NCBI GenBank assembly: GCA_019753175.1 | Contig: JAIELK010000030.1 | Coordinates: forward strand, 18,526 to 82,525 | DNA length: 64,000 bases | Direction of reading: 5' to 3' | Source: Hyphomonadaceae bacterium | GTDB taxonomy: Bacteria > Pseudomonadota > Alphaproteobacteria > Caulobacterales > Aquidulcibacteraceae | Part shown: positions 44,422 to 54,315 of the stretch, piece by piece | Layout: each line of letters opens with the position of its first letter | Position numbering within the stretch: the first letter of the stretch is position 1 | Program-made: the position numbers and the translations under genes | Notes under the pieces: generated by a model | The model's database searches: none | The model's input: only the letters and a program-made list of their open reading frames with translations | Told to the model about the DNA's origin: nothing

Positions 44422-47148
44422 ATGGTCACTGCGGCTGAACGACCAGCGCCTGGGGCGGGCGGCGCGCTTTGGATGAGCACAGTGGCGTTCACGACATGCT
44501 TTGCTGTCTGGACGATCTTTTCGATCCTTGGCGTGCAGATCAAGAACGACTTGGGGCTGACAGAAACCCAGTTTGGCCTGCTGATCGGCACACCCATTCT
44601 CACGGGCTCCCTCATTCGCTTGTTTCTTGGCGTATGGACCGATCAGATCGGCGGCCGCATCGTCTACGCAGGCGTCATGCTCGCGGCGGCGGCGGCGACA
44701 TTCTTGCTGTCATACGCCGAGACCTACCCGCAATTCCTGCTGGCTGCGCTTGGCGTTGGCATTGCGGGTGGCTCGTTCGCCGTCGGCATCACATATGTTT
44801 CCAAATTCTACCCTCAGAAAAGCCAAGGCACGGCGCTCGGCATTTTCGGCGCCGGCAATGTCGGCGCGGCCGTGACAAAATTCGCCGCGCCCGTCGTGCT
44901 TGCGGCGATGGGCTGGGAGCGCGTCGCGCAAATTTGGGCGGCCGGGCTAGTTGTCATGGCGGTGGTGTTCTTCGTCACCACGAAGGACGATCCCGAGCTT
45001 GAGGCGCGCCGCAAGGCCGGTGTGAAGCCCCGCTCGCTCGCGGAGCAATTCGAGCCGCTGAAAAACGTGCAGGTCTGGCGCTTCTCGCTCTATTACTTCT
45101 TCGTGTTCGGCGCCTTCGTGGCGCTTTCGCTGTGGCTGCCTCGCTACCTGATCGGCGTCTACGGCTTCGACTTGCGCACGGCCGGCATGATCGCGGCGGC
45201 GTACTCGATCCCGGCTTCTCTCTTCCGCATCTATGGGGGATTTCTCTCCGACAAGGTCGGTGCGCGCAAGGTGATGTACTGGACGTTTCTCGTCTCAATG
45301 GCGGCGACGTTTGTGCTCTCGTACCCAGCAACGACGTATATCGTCGATGGAATCGAAGGGCCTATCCAGTTTCGCTTCGAACTCGGGCCGGTCGGCTTCA
45401 TCGTTGTCGCCTTTGTGCTCGGGTTCTTCATGAGTCTGGGCAAGGCGGCCGTCTTCAAACACATCCCGATCTACTACCCGAAGGACGTCGGCGCAGTCGG
45501 CGGACTTGTGGGCATGATTGGTGGACTGGGCGGCTTCGTCCTGCCCATCTTGTTCGGAATGCTGAACGATCTGACCGGCGTGTGGACGAGTTGCTTCATG
45601 CTGCTCTTCCTTATCGTGTCAGCGTCGTTGCTGTGGATGCACTTCGCCATCCTGCACATGGAGCGCGAAGCGGCGGCGAAATCGCTGGAGGGCCTGCCGC
45701 AGCTGCCGGAAATGCAGCCGATCCATACACCGAAGCAAGCCGAAGCGCTGGCGCCGAAGCTGATTCAGGAGTGGCGCCCGGAGGACGCGGACTTTTGGAG
45801 CAAGACCGGCAAGGCGATCGCCAATCGCAATCTTTGGCTCTCGATCCCGGCGCTGTTGTTATCATTCTCGGTGTGGATGGTGTGGTCTGTCGTTGTCGCG
45901 AAGTTGCCCGCAATCGGCTTTGACTACGACACGGACCAATTGTTCTGGCTCGCGGCGCTACCAGGACTCTCGGGCGCGACGTTGCGCATCTTCTACAGCT
46001 TCATGGTTCCAGTGTTCGGCGGGCGGTTGTGGACCACGCTCACAACCTGGTCGCTCCTTATTCCGGCGCTCGGCATTGGCTTTGCCGTGCAGAATCCCGA
46101 AACGCCATACTGGGTCATGCTCGGACTGGCGCTGCTCTGCGGCTTTGGCGGTGGCAATTTCGCCTCCTCGATGTCGAATATCGGCTTCTTCTTCCCGAAG
46201 AAAGAGAAGGGCAACGCGCTCGCGCTTAATGCCGGTCTCGGCAATCTCGGCGTCAGCGTCATGCAGTTCATTGTGCCGATCGTCATCACCATGGGCGTGT
46301 TCGGCGTACTCGGCGGCGCGGCGCAGGTGACGGCGGAAGGTGAACAGCTGTTCTTGCAGAATGCTGGTTTTATCTGGGTTCCGTTCATCGTGGCGAGCGC
46401 CTTCGCGGCCTGGTTCGGCATGAACGACCTCTCCACTGCGAAGGCCTCGTTCGCTGACCAGGCTGTGATCTTCAAGCGCAAGCAGAACTGGATCATGTGC
46501 TGGCTCTACACCGGCACGTTTGGCTCGTTCATTGGCTACTCGGCGGCGTTCCCGTTGCTGACCAAGACGCAGTTTCCCGATGTGAACGTGCTGCAGATCG
46601 CGTTCCTAGGTCCGCTCGTGGGGGCGGTGTCGCGCTCGCTGACAGGCTGGGTGTCGGATAAGTATGGCGGCGCCAAGGTGACGCTGGTGGTGTTCGCGCT
46701 CATGATGCTGGGCACGATCGGCGTACTCTACTTCCTATCAACCGGCGCGTTTGCAGGCTTCTTCGCCTCCTTCATGCTGTTGTTCTTCGCGAGCGGCGTC
46801 GGCAATGCGTCGACCTTCCAGATGATCCCCGCGATCATGCGTAAGGAGGTGGCGCGGCTCGAACCGCAGTTGTCGCCAGCGGATCAGGTCAAGCAATCAG
46901 AGAAGGAAAGCGCGGCGATTACCGGATTTACCTCGGCGATCGCGGCCTACGGCGCCTTCTTCATTCCGAAGAGTTTCGGCTTCTCGATCAGCGCGACGGG
47001 CAATGCAGAGGCGGCGCTCTATGGCTTCCTCGCCTTCTACGTCTCGTGCCTGGCGATCACCTGGTGGGTGTACGCGCGCCCCGGCGGCCTCTTATTCGAT
47101 GTCGAAAACGCCCGACGCGCGTCTTCGAACCCCGCTACCGCTCAATAA
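44422..47148 (+). CDS. narK: Fused NarK1-NarK2 nitrate/nitrite transporter
   Basis: 908 residues from ATG 44422, behind GGGGCGGAG. Two complete MFS halves, each about 12 helices: the first at about residues 15-430 and the second at about 465-895. The nitrate-signature GAGNVGAA is in the first, and AGLGNLGVSVMQF in the second. NarK1 is thought to bring nitrate in with protons, while NarK2 exchanges nitrate for nitrite. Fused NarK is known from Paracoccus and related groups. First gene of the nar transcript; eleven bases to narG. Confidence 0.94.
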   Translation: MVTAAERPAPGAGGALWMSTVAFTTCFAVWTIFSILGVQIKNDLGLTETQFGLLIGTPILTGSLIRLFLGVWTDQIGGRIVYAGVMLAAAAATFLLSYAETYPQFLLAALGVGIAGGSFAVGITYVSKFYPQKSQGTALGIFGAGNVGAAVTKFAAPVVLAAMGWERVAQIWAAGLVVMAVVFFVTTKDDPELEARRKAGVKPRSLAEQFEPLKNVQVWRFSLYYFFVFGAFVALSLWLPRYLIGVYGFDLRTAGMIAAAYSIPASLFRIYGGFLSDKVGARKVMYWTFLVSMAATFVLSYPATTYIVDGIEGPIQFRFELGPVGFIVVAFVLGFFMSLGKAAVFKHIPIYYPKDVGAVGGLVGMIGGLGGFVLPILFGMLNDLTGVWTSCFMLLFLIVSASLLWMHFAILHMEREAAAKSLEGLPQLPEMQPIHTPKQAEALAPKLIQEWRPEDADFWSKTGKAIANRNLWLSIPALLLSFSVWMVWSVVVAKLPAIGFDYDTDQLFWLAALPGLSGATLRIFYSFMVPVFGGRLWTTLTTWSLLIPALGIGFAVQNPETPYWVMLGLALLCGFGGGNFASSMSNIGFFFPKKEKGNALALNAGLGNLGVSVMQFIVPIVITMGVFGVLGGAAQVTAEGEQLFLQNAGFIWVPFIVASAFAAWFGMNDLSTAKASFADQAVIFKRKQNWIMCWLYTGTFGSFIGYSAAFPLLTKTQFPDVNVLQIAFLGPLVGAVSRSLTGWVSDKYGGAKVTLVVFALMMLGTIGVLYFLSTGAFAGFFASFMLLFFASGVGNASTFQMIPAIMRKEVARLEPQLSPADQVKQSEKESAAITGFTSAIAAYGAFFIPKSFGFSISATGNAEAALYGFLAFYVSCLAITWWVYARPGGLLFDVENARRASSNPATAQ

Positions 47149-47158
47149 GGGCTGACAC

Positions 47159-50100
47159 ATGAGCCATGTCCTCGATCGCCTGCTGTTCTTCACGCGCAAG
47201 ACCGAGACCTTCGCGAACGGTCATGGGGTGATGAACAATGAAGACCGCACCTGGGAGGAGGCCTACCGTCACCGCTGGCAGCACGACAAGATCGTGCGCT
47301 CCACCCATGGCGCGAACTGCACCGGCTCGTGCTCGTGGAAAATCTACGTCAAGGGCGGTATCGTCACCTGGGAGACGCAGCAGACGGACTACCCGCGTAC
47401 GCGCCCGGATTTGCCAAACCACGAGCCGCGCGGTTGCTCGCGCGGCGCGTCGTACTCCTGGTACCTCTATTCGTCCAACCGCGTGAAATACCCGTTGGTG
47501 CGCGCGCAGTTGGTGAAACTGTGGCGCGAATCGCGGGTGCATAAGCCGCCCATCGCGGCTTGGGCTTCGATCGTTGAGGATGAAGCCAAACGCAAATCCT
47601 ATATGACGCGCCGCGGCGGCGGCGGTTTTGTGCGCGCGAAGTGGGACGAGGTCACCGAGATCATCGCTGCGGCGAATGCTTACACGGTGAAGAAATGGGG
47701 ACCCGATCGCGTGTTCGGCTTCTCACCGATCCCGGCCATGTCAATGATCTCGTACGCCGCGGGCGCGCGCTATCTGCAATTGCTCGGCGGCGCCTGCGGT
47801 TCGTTTTACGATTGGTACTGCGATCTTCCGCCCGCCAGCCCGCAAACCTGGGGCGAGCAGACCGACGTTCCCGAGAGCGCGGATTGGTACAATGCCGGTT
47901 TCATCATTGTCTGGGGCTCAAACGTCCCGCAGACGCGCACGCCGGACGCGCACTTCTACACTGAGGTGAGGTACAAGGGCACAAAGTCCGTCGTCATCAG
48001 CCCGGACTATTCGGAAGCGTCGAAATTCGCCGATCTTTGGATCAGCGTGAAGCAAGGCACAGACGCGGCGCTTGCCATGGCCATGGGCCATGTGGTGCTG
48101 ACAGAGTTCCATCGCGATCGCGAAGTGCCGTACTTCCGTGACTATGTGCGCAAGTACTCGGACATGCCACTGCTGGTGCGATTGGTCGCCAAGGATGGCG
48201 CCTATGTGCCCGAGCGCCTACTGCGCGCCTCCGACTTCGCCGACAATCTGGGGCAAGCTAACAATCCGGATTGGAAAACGGTCGCCGTCGAGGAAGCATC
48301 GGGCGCGGTGGTGGTCCCGTCGGGCGCCATCGGTTTCCGATGGGGCGAGCAGGGCAAGTGGAACCTGGAAGAGAAAGACGCCAACGGGCGCGATGTGAAG
48401 CTGCGCCTGGGCCTCAAGGGCGCGCACGATCAGGTCGCGGAAGTGCTGTTTCCTTACTTCGCCAACACGGCGTCGAACGGATTCGCCTCAACCGATCACC
48501 CGAGCACGCTCAAACGCAACATTCCCGTCAAGAAGATGGCCCTGAAGGATGGTGAGACGTTTGTCGCCAGCGTCTACGATCTCTTCCTTGCCAATTACGG
48601 CGTCGATCAGGGCCTCGGCGGCGAGCATCTGCCGAAGAGCTTTGACGACCTCGAGCCCTACACGCCGGCCTGGGCCGAAGCCGTCACCAGCGTGCCGCGC
48701 GCGCAAGTTATCGCCACGGCGCGCGGCTTTGCGTCGAACGCTGAGAAAACCAATGGGCGCTCGATGATCATTATCGGCGCGGCGATGAACCATTGGTACC
48801 ACATGGACATGAATTACCGGGGGGTGATCAACCTTCTGGTGATGTGCGGCTGCGTCGGTCAATCCGGCGGCGGCTGGTCGCATTATGTCGGCCAGGAGAA
48901 GCTGCGGCCGCAATCGGGCTGGGCGCCGATTGCGTTTGCGCTCGATTGGGCGCGTCCGCCGCGCCAGCAGAACTCAACCAGCTTCTTCTATGCGCACACC
49001 GATCAATGGCGTTACGAGACGCTCGACGTCGATGATTTGCTCTCGCCAACGGCGCCTGATGGTGATTGGGGCAAGACCTTCATCGATTACAACGCCAAGG
49101 CCGAACGCATGGGATGGCTGCCCTCGACGCCGGCGCTGAAGGTCAATCCGCTCGAAGTGTGCCGACGCGCCAGGGCCGAGGGTATCGACGCCAAGACCTA
49201 CGCCGTGCGCGAACTCGCGGCCAAGCGGCTCGAAATGAGCTGCATGGACCCGGACGCGCCGGAAAATTTCCCGCGCAACATGTTTGTATGGCGCTCGAAC
49301 CTACTGGGCTCATCGGGAAAGGGGCACGAATATTTTCTGAAGCATCTGCTCGGTACGTCACATGGCGTGATGGGCAAGGATCTGGGCGGCACGGGCCGGC
49401 GCAAGCCCACTGAAGTGAAATGGCGTGAGCAAGGGCCGGAAGGAAAGCTCGACCTGCTCGTCACCATCGATTTCCGCATGAGCACGACGGCGGTCTATTC
49501 CGACATCGTGCTGCCGACCGCGACCTGGTACGAGAAGAACGATCTCAACACCTCCGACATGCACCCGTTCATCCATCCGCTGACAGCGGCGGTGGACCCG
49601 GCGTGGGAGTGCCGCTCCGATTGGGACATCTTCAAAGGTATCGCCAAAAAGTTCTCGGAGGTTGCGCCGGAGGCGCTTGGCGTAGAGCAGGATTTGGTGC
49701 TGGCGCCAATCCAGCACGACAGTCCTGGTGAGATGGCGCAAAGCGCAGAGCCGAAGGATTGGTGGAAAGGCGAGTGCGAACTCGTTCCGGGCAAGACCGG
49801 GCCGAACATGGTCATGGTCGAGCGGGACTATCCGAATCTGTACAAGCGCTTCACCGCGCTCGGACCGCTGATGAACAAACTCGGCAATAGCGGCAAGGGC
49901 TTGGCGTGGAACACCGAGCACGAAGTGGAGGCGTTGGGCAAGTTGAATGGCGTCGTCACCGAAGAGGGCGCCACCAAAGGCATGCCGCGCATCGAAACAG
50001 ACATCGACGCCTGCGAAGCGGTGCTGATGCTGGCGCCAGAAACCAATGGCGAAGTGGCGGTGAAATCTTGGGAAGCGCTCGGCAAACAGACCGGACGTCA

Positions 50101-50899
50101 GCACACGCATCTGGCGTTGCCCAAAGAGGATGAGAAGATTCGTTTCCGCGATGTGGTGGCGCAGCCGCGCAAGATCATCTCTTCGCCGATCTGGTCGGGA
50201 TTGGAGAGCGAGAAGGTATGCTACAACGCCGGCTACACGAACGTGCACGAACTCATCCCTTGGCGCACGCTCACGGGACGCCAGCAGCTCTATCAGGATC
50301 ATTCCTGGATGCGCGCGTTCGGTGAGCAACTCTGCGTCTACAAGCCGCCGGTGGACTTGAAAACCATTGATCCGGTGCGGGGCCGGAAGCCGAACGGCGA
50401 AAAGGAGATCATGCTCAATTTCATCACGCCGCACCAAAAATGGGGCATCCACTCTACCTACACCGACAATCTGATGATGCTGACCCTGAACCGGGGCGGT
50501 CCGGTCGTGTGGCTCTCCGAGGTCGACGCCAAGAAAGCCGGCATCGTCGATAACGACTGGGTGGAGGCGTTCAATTCGAACGGCGCGCTGACGGCGCGCG
50601 CGGTCGTCTCGCAGCGTATGCGTGAAGGCACGGTCTTCATGTACCACGCGCAAGAGAAGATCGTGAACACGCCGGGTTCCGAGATGACCGGTCAACGGGG
50701 CGGTATCCACAATTCAGTAACGCGCGCAGTGCTGAAGCCCACGCACATGATCGGCGGTTATGCGCAGCTCGCCTACGGTTTCAACTACTACGGCACGGTG
50801 GGGTGCAATCGCGACGAATTCGTCCTTGTCCGCAAGATGAACAAGGTGGACTGGCTAGAACGGCCGCGGCCGCAGGATCGTACCGGAGGCGCGTCATGA
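47159..50899 (+). CDS. narG: Respiratory nitrate reductase alpha subunit
   Basis: 1246 residues, full length. The N-terminal FS0 cluster ligands are in THGANCTGSCSWKIY (His and cysteines) and PRGCSRGAS. The molybdopterin-guanine-dinucleotide sites include FIIVWGSNVPQTRTPDAHF and FRMSTTAVYSDIVLPTATW. It reduces nitrate to nitrite on the cytoplasmic side and takes electrons from NarH. It overlaps narH by ATGA. No twin-arginine signal of a Nap enzyme is present, so it is the membrane-bound Nar type. Confidence 0.98.
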   Translation: MSHVLDRLLFFTRKTETFANGHGVMNNEDRTWEEAYRHRWQHDKIVRSTHGANCTGSCSWKIYVKGGIVTWETQQTDYPRTRPDLPNHEPRGCSRGASYSWYLYSSNRVKYPLVRAQLVKLWRESRVHKPPIAAWASIVEDEAKRKSYMTRRGGGGFVRAKWDEVTEIIAAANAYTVKKWGPDRVFGFSPIPAMSMISYAAGARYLQLLGGACGSFYDWYCDLPPASPQTWGEQTDVPESADWYNAGFIIVWGSNVPQTRTPDAHFYTEVRYKGTKSVVISPDYSEASKFADLWISVKQGTDAALAMAMGHVVLTEFHRDREVPYFRDYVRKYSDMPLLVRLVAKDGAYVPERLLRASDFADNLGQANNPDWKTVAVEEASGAVVVPSGAIGFRWGEQGKWNLEEKDANGRDVKLRLGLKGAHDQVAEVLFPYFANTASNGFASTDHPSTLKRNIPVKKMALKDGETFVASVYDLFLANYGVDQGLGGEHLPKSFDDLEPYTPAWAEAVTSVPRAQVIATARGFASNAEKTNGRSMIIIGAAMNHWYHMDMNYRGVINLLVMCGCVGQSGGGWSHYVGQEKLRPQSGWAPIAFALDWARPPRQQNSTSFFYAHTDQWRYETLDVDDLLSPTAPDGDWGKTFIDYNAKAERMGWLPSTPALKVNPLEVCRRARAEGIDAKTYAVRELAAKRLEMSCMDPDAPENFPRNMFVWRSNLLGSSGKGHEYFLKHLLGTSHGVMGKDLGGTGRRKPTEVKWREQGPEGKLDLLVTIDFRMSTTAVYSDIVLPTATWYEKNDLNTSDMHPFIHPLTAAVDPAWECRSDWDIFKGIAKKFSEVAPEALGVEQDLVLAPIQHDSPGEMAQSAEPKDWWKGECELVPGKTGPNMVMVERDYPNLYKRFTALGPLMNKLGNSGKGLAWNTEHEVEALGKLNGVVTEEGATKGMPRIETDIDACEAVLMLAPETNGEVAVKSWEALGKQTGRQHTHLALPKEDEKIRFRDVVAQPRKIISSPIWSGLESEKVCYNAGYTNVHELIPWRTLTGRQQLYQDHSWMRAFGEQLCVYKPPVDLKTIDPVRGRKPNGEKEIMLNFITPHQKWGIHSTYTDNLMMLTLNRGGPVVWLSEVDAKKAGIVDNDWVEAFNSNGALTARAVVSQRMREGTVFMYHAQEKIVNTPGSEMTGQRGGIHNSVTRAVLKPTHMIGGYAQLAYGFNYYGTVGCNRDEFVLVRKMNKVDWLERPRPQDRTGGAS

Positions 50900-52416
50900 A
50901 AATCCGCGCGCAAATCGGCATGGTGCTCAATCTCGACAAGTGCATCGGCTGCCACACCTGTTCCGTCACCTGCAAGAACGTGTGGACCAATCGCGAAGGC
51001 GTAGAATACGCGTGGTTCAACAATGTCGAGACAAAGCCGGGCATTGGCTATCCGCGTGACTGGGAAAACCAGCAGCGCTGGAAAGGCGGTTGGGTGAAGA
51101 AGCCCGACGGGCGCATTGAGCCTCGTATTGGGGCCAAGTGGCGAATCTTAGCTAAGATATTTGCGAACCCGGACTTGCCCGAGATCGACGACTATTACGA
51201 GCCGTTCGACTTCGACTACGGCCATCTACAAACGGCGCCTGAACTGCTAGCGTTCCCAACTGCGCGCCCGCGCTCGCAGATCACCGGCGAGCGAATGGAG
51301 AAGATTGAGTGGGGTCCTAATTGGGAGGAAATACTGGGCGGCGAGTTCGCCAAGCGCTCCAAGGACCAGAATTTCGAAGGCGTGCAGAAGGAGATGTACG
51401 GCGCATTCGAAAACACCTTCATGATGTATCTGCCGCGCTTGTGCGAGCATTGCCTCAATCCCACGTGCGTCGCGTCGTGTCCGTCCGGCGCCATCTACAA
51501 GCGCGACGAGGACGGTATAGTCCTTATCGATCAGGACAAATGCCGTGGCTGGCGCATGTGCGTAACCGGCTGCCCCTACAAGAAGATCTATTACAACTGG
51601 TCGAGCGGCAAGAGCGAGAAATGCATCTTTTGCTATCCGCGCATTGAGGACGGTCAGCCGACTGTGTGCTCTGAGACGTGCGTCGGGCGCATTCGCTATC
51701 TCGGCGTCATTCTCTATGACGCCGATCGGGTCGAAGCGGCGGCGAAGGCTGACGACAAGGATCTCTACCAGGGTCAGCTCGACATCTTTCTCGACCCGCA
51801 CGATCCCAAAGTGACCGCGCAAGCGCGCGCCGACGGCGTGCCAGAGGCTTGGCTTGAGGCCGCGAAGAAAAGCCCGGTCTACAAAATGGCGATTGACTGG
51901 AGGGTGGCGTTTCCGCTCCACCCCGAATACCGAACCTTGCCGATGGTCTGGTACATCCCGCCGCTCTCGCCAATTCAGGCGGCGGCGGCGACCGGCGCGA
52001 TTGAGAATGACGGCGTGATGCCGGATGTGAGGGCGTTGCGCATTCCGGTGAAATATCTGGCCAATCTGCTGACTGCCGGCGACGAGAAGCCGGTGATCTC
52101 GGCGCTCGAACGCATGCTGGCGATGCGCGCCTATATGCGCACGAAGACGATCGATGGCGTCATCGACGCCACGATCGCCGAGCGCGTGGGCCTCACGCCG
52201 ACGCTGATCGAAGACATGTACCAGATCATGGCGATTGCCAATTACGAGGATCGCTTCGTCATTCCATCGACGCACCGTGAGGGCGCCGAAGATGCTTACT
52301 ACATGCGAGGTGCGACCGGCTTTTCGTTCGGGAACCAAGCGTCGGGCGGCCGCTCCGAGGTCGGCCTCTTCGGCGCCAATCGCAAGCGTCGCGCCAAGCA
52401 GGAAATGGGGAGCTGA
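50896..52416 (+). CDS. narH: Respiratory nitrate reductase beta subunit
   Basis: 506 residues from ATG 50896. The four Fe-S cluster motifs are present: CIGCHTCSVTC near the N-terminus, CEHCLNPTCVASCPSG, CRGWRMCVTGCPYKK (with Trp in place of Cys, giving the usual [3Fe-4S]) and CIFCYPRIEDGQPTVCSETC. The subunit passes electrons from the NarI hemes to NarG. Translation is coupled to narG. Confidence 0.98.
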   Translation: MKIRAQIGMVLNLDKCIGCHTCSVTCKNVWTNREGVEYAWFNNVETKPGIGYPRDWENQQRWKGGWVKKPDGRIEPRIGAKWRILAKIFANPDLPEIDDYYEPFDFDYGHLQTAPELLAFPTARPRSQITGERMEKIEWGPNWEEILGGEFAKRSKDQNFEGVQKEMYGAFENTFMMYLPRLCEHCLNPTCVASCPSGAIYKRDEDGIVLIDQDKCRGWRMCVTGCPYKKIYYNWSSGKSEKCIFCYPRIEDGQPTVCSETCVGRIRYLGVILYDADRVEAAAKADDKDLYQGQLDIFLDPHDPKVTAQARADGVPEAWLEAAKKSPVYKMAIDWRVAFPLHPEYRTLPMVWYIPPLSPIQAAAATGAIENDGVMPDVRALRIPVKYLANLLTAGDEKPVISALERMLAMRAYMRTKTIDGVIDATIAERVGLTPTLIEDMYQIMAIANYEDRFVIPSTHREGAEDAYYMRGATGFSFGNQASGGRSEVGLFGANRKRRAKQEMGS

Positions 52417-52421
52417 TCGTC

Positions 52422-53096
52422 ATGGCACGGACCTACAAAGCTCTTGCGCTGCTGCTGTCCTATCCCGAGGAGGCGTATCGTGATCTCTATCATGCCGCGC
52501 TGGAAGCGATCTCCGAAGAGAAATTGCTACGCGAGGCCGGCAAATTGAAGCGTCTGAGCGAGGAACTGGCGCGGGGGGACATCCTCGATCTGCAGTCGCG
52601 TTATGTTCAGCTCTTTGACCGCGGCCGGCAGGTTTCGCTGCACCTCTACGAACACGTCCATGGCGAAAGTCGCGATCGTGGCCAAGCCATGGTCGAGCTA
52701 AACAAGCTCTATGCGTCGCGCGGCGTGCTGCTCAGCGCCCATGAGTTGCCGGATCATCTGCCGGTGTTCCTGGAGTTTCTGTCGCTGCTTGAGCCGCGCG
52801 AAGCCGCAGCGCTCCTTGGCGAAGCAGCACACGTGATCACGGCGCTGCGGGATCGGCTGAAGAAGCGCCGGTCCCCCTACGCGGCGGTTTTCGCGGCTCT
52901 CGTCGAACTGGCCGATACCAACGCGGACCCTGCCGCGCTGCAAGCCTTGTTGGCGGAGCCAGAAGACGATCCCAACGATCTCGCGGCGCTTGATCGCGCT
53001 TGGGCGGAAGAGCCGGTGAATTTCGGACCCGATCAGTCGGGCGGCTGTCCGCAAGCGCGAGAGATGCTCACCAGAATGGGGGAGAGTGCGGCATGA
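52422..53096 (+). CDS. narJ: Nitrate reductase assembly chaperone
   Basis: 224 residues of helical TorD/DmsD type. Seen: LLLSYPEEAYRD, LQSRYVQLFDRGRQVSLHLYEHVHG, the conserved ELPDHLPVFLEFLSLL and a DPAAL C-terminal stretch. NarJ binds apo-NarG and guides cofactor insertion and membrane attachment. The stop overlaps the next gene by ATGA. Confidence 0.95.
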   Translation: MARTYKALALLLSYPEEAYRDLYHAALEAISEEKLLREAGKLKRLSEELARGDILDLQSRYVQLFDRGRQVSLHLYEHVHGESRDRGQAMVELNKLYASRGVLLSAHELPDHLPVFLEFLSLLEPREAAALLGEAAHVITALRDRLKKRRSPYAAVFAALVELADTNADPAALQALLAEPEDDPNDLAALDRAWAEEPVNFGPDQSGGCPQAREMLTRMGESAA

Positions 53097-54304
53097 CGAA
53101 CGTCACTAAGAGCGGTGTGGCTGCGGCGGCGTTGGCCGGCGTGGTGCTGTGCGCGCCAGCGGCGCTGGCGCAACGACAGCAGAGCGGAAACGGAGGAGAC
53201 TTCATCGTCGATGGCCGCCTTCGCTACGAACACGTCGAGCAAGATGGCCTGACCGATGCGAACGCGGTCACGTTGCGGCTGCGCTTGGGCTACGAGCAAC
53301 AAGTGTTCGAGCACTTCAAGGTGCTGGGCGAAGTTGAGGGCGTTGCTCTGCTTGATGACGACTTCGCGGATACGGTGCGGGCCCGTCCGGGGCAGGCGAT
53401 TGTGCTCGACCCCGAGGCGCTGGAGATTAACCGGCTGCAGGCGCAATGGACGCATAATGGCCTGACAGCCACGCTCGGACGTCAGCGCATCATCCTCAAC
53501 AATGCTCGTTTCGTCGGCAATGTCGGCTTCCGTCAAAACGAACAGACATTCGACGCGCTTCGACTGGCCTACCGAGCGAGCGAGCACTTGTCGTTCAACT
53601 ACATCTATGTTGATCGCGTCCGCCGTATCCTAGGTGATGATAGTGCGCAGGGGGAGTGGCGCAGCGATTCGCATGTCGGGCAGGTCGATCTGAAGACGGA
53701 CATCGGGGACTTTTCCGGCTACGGGCTTCTACTGGACTTCCAGAACGCGGCCGCACAATCGAACCAAACCTATGGGCTGCGCTGGACTCGCGCTGTGGCC
53801 GCCGAGCCCTACCGCTTCACCTTGGGCGCCGAGGCAGCTACGCAACGCGACTATGGGAACAATCCGGCGTCGTTTGATCTAGGCTATTACGCCGCGAGTG
53901 CCAGCGTGCAGCGCGGGCAATGGCGTCTGGGGATGACCGCAGAAGTGCTTGAAGGCGACGGCGCGCGTGGATTGGCAACGCCGCTTGCGACGCTGCACGC
54001 GTTCCAGGGCTGGGCCGATGTGTTTCTTGCCACGCCCCCGGATGGCGTCAGGGACCTCAACGGTTCGGTGTCATGGACGGATGAGACTCTGCCCGTTGGT
54101 CGCTCGCTCACGTTGACCGCGCGCTATCACGACTTTGCATCAGATGACGGCGATGCCGACTTCGGTTCGGAGTTCGATGCGGTGGCAAGCTGGCGCGTCA
54201 ATCAGCGTTGGTCGCTTGAGGCGAAGGCCGCGTTCTTCGATGGCGAAGATCCGCGCTTCTCGGATCGCGACAAGATTTGGCTCGCCGCTGAGTTTAGCCT
54301 CTAG
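53093..54304 (+). CDS. Alginate-export-type outer-membrane beta-barrel protein
   Basis: 403 residues from ATG 53093. The signal peptide ends in PAALAQ. Repeating beta-strand pairs (for example FIVDGRLRYEHVEQDG, RLQAQWTHNGLTATLGRQRI and LTLTARYHDFASDDGDADFG) suggest an 18-strand porin-like barrel of the Alginate_exp type, ending KIWLAAEFSL with terminal aromatic-leucine. It sits between narJ and narI, overlapping narJ by four bases. The porin could admit nitrate or release nitrite, but this is inferred. Confidence 0.88.
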   Translation: MTNVTKSGVAAAALAGVVLCAPAALAQRQQSGNGGDFIVDGRLRYEHVEQDGLTDANAVTLRLRLGYEQQVFEHFKVLGEVEGVALLDDDFADTVRARPGQAIVLDPEALEINRLQAQWTHNGLTATLGRQRIILNNARFVGNVGFRQNEQTFDALRLAYRASEHLSFNYIYVDRVRRILGDDSAQGEWRSDSHVGQVDLKTDIGDFSGYGLLLDFQNAAAQSNQTYGLRWTRAVAAEPYRFTLGAEAATQRDYGNNPASFDLGYYAASASVQRGQWRLGMTAEVLEGDGARGLATPLATLHAFQGWADVFLATPPDGVRDLNGSVSWTDETLPVGRSLTLTARYHDFASDDGDADFGSEFDAVASWRVNQRWSLEAKAAFFDGEDPRFSDRDKIWLAAEFSL

Positions 54305-54315
54305 GAGCGCATGAC

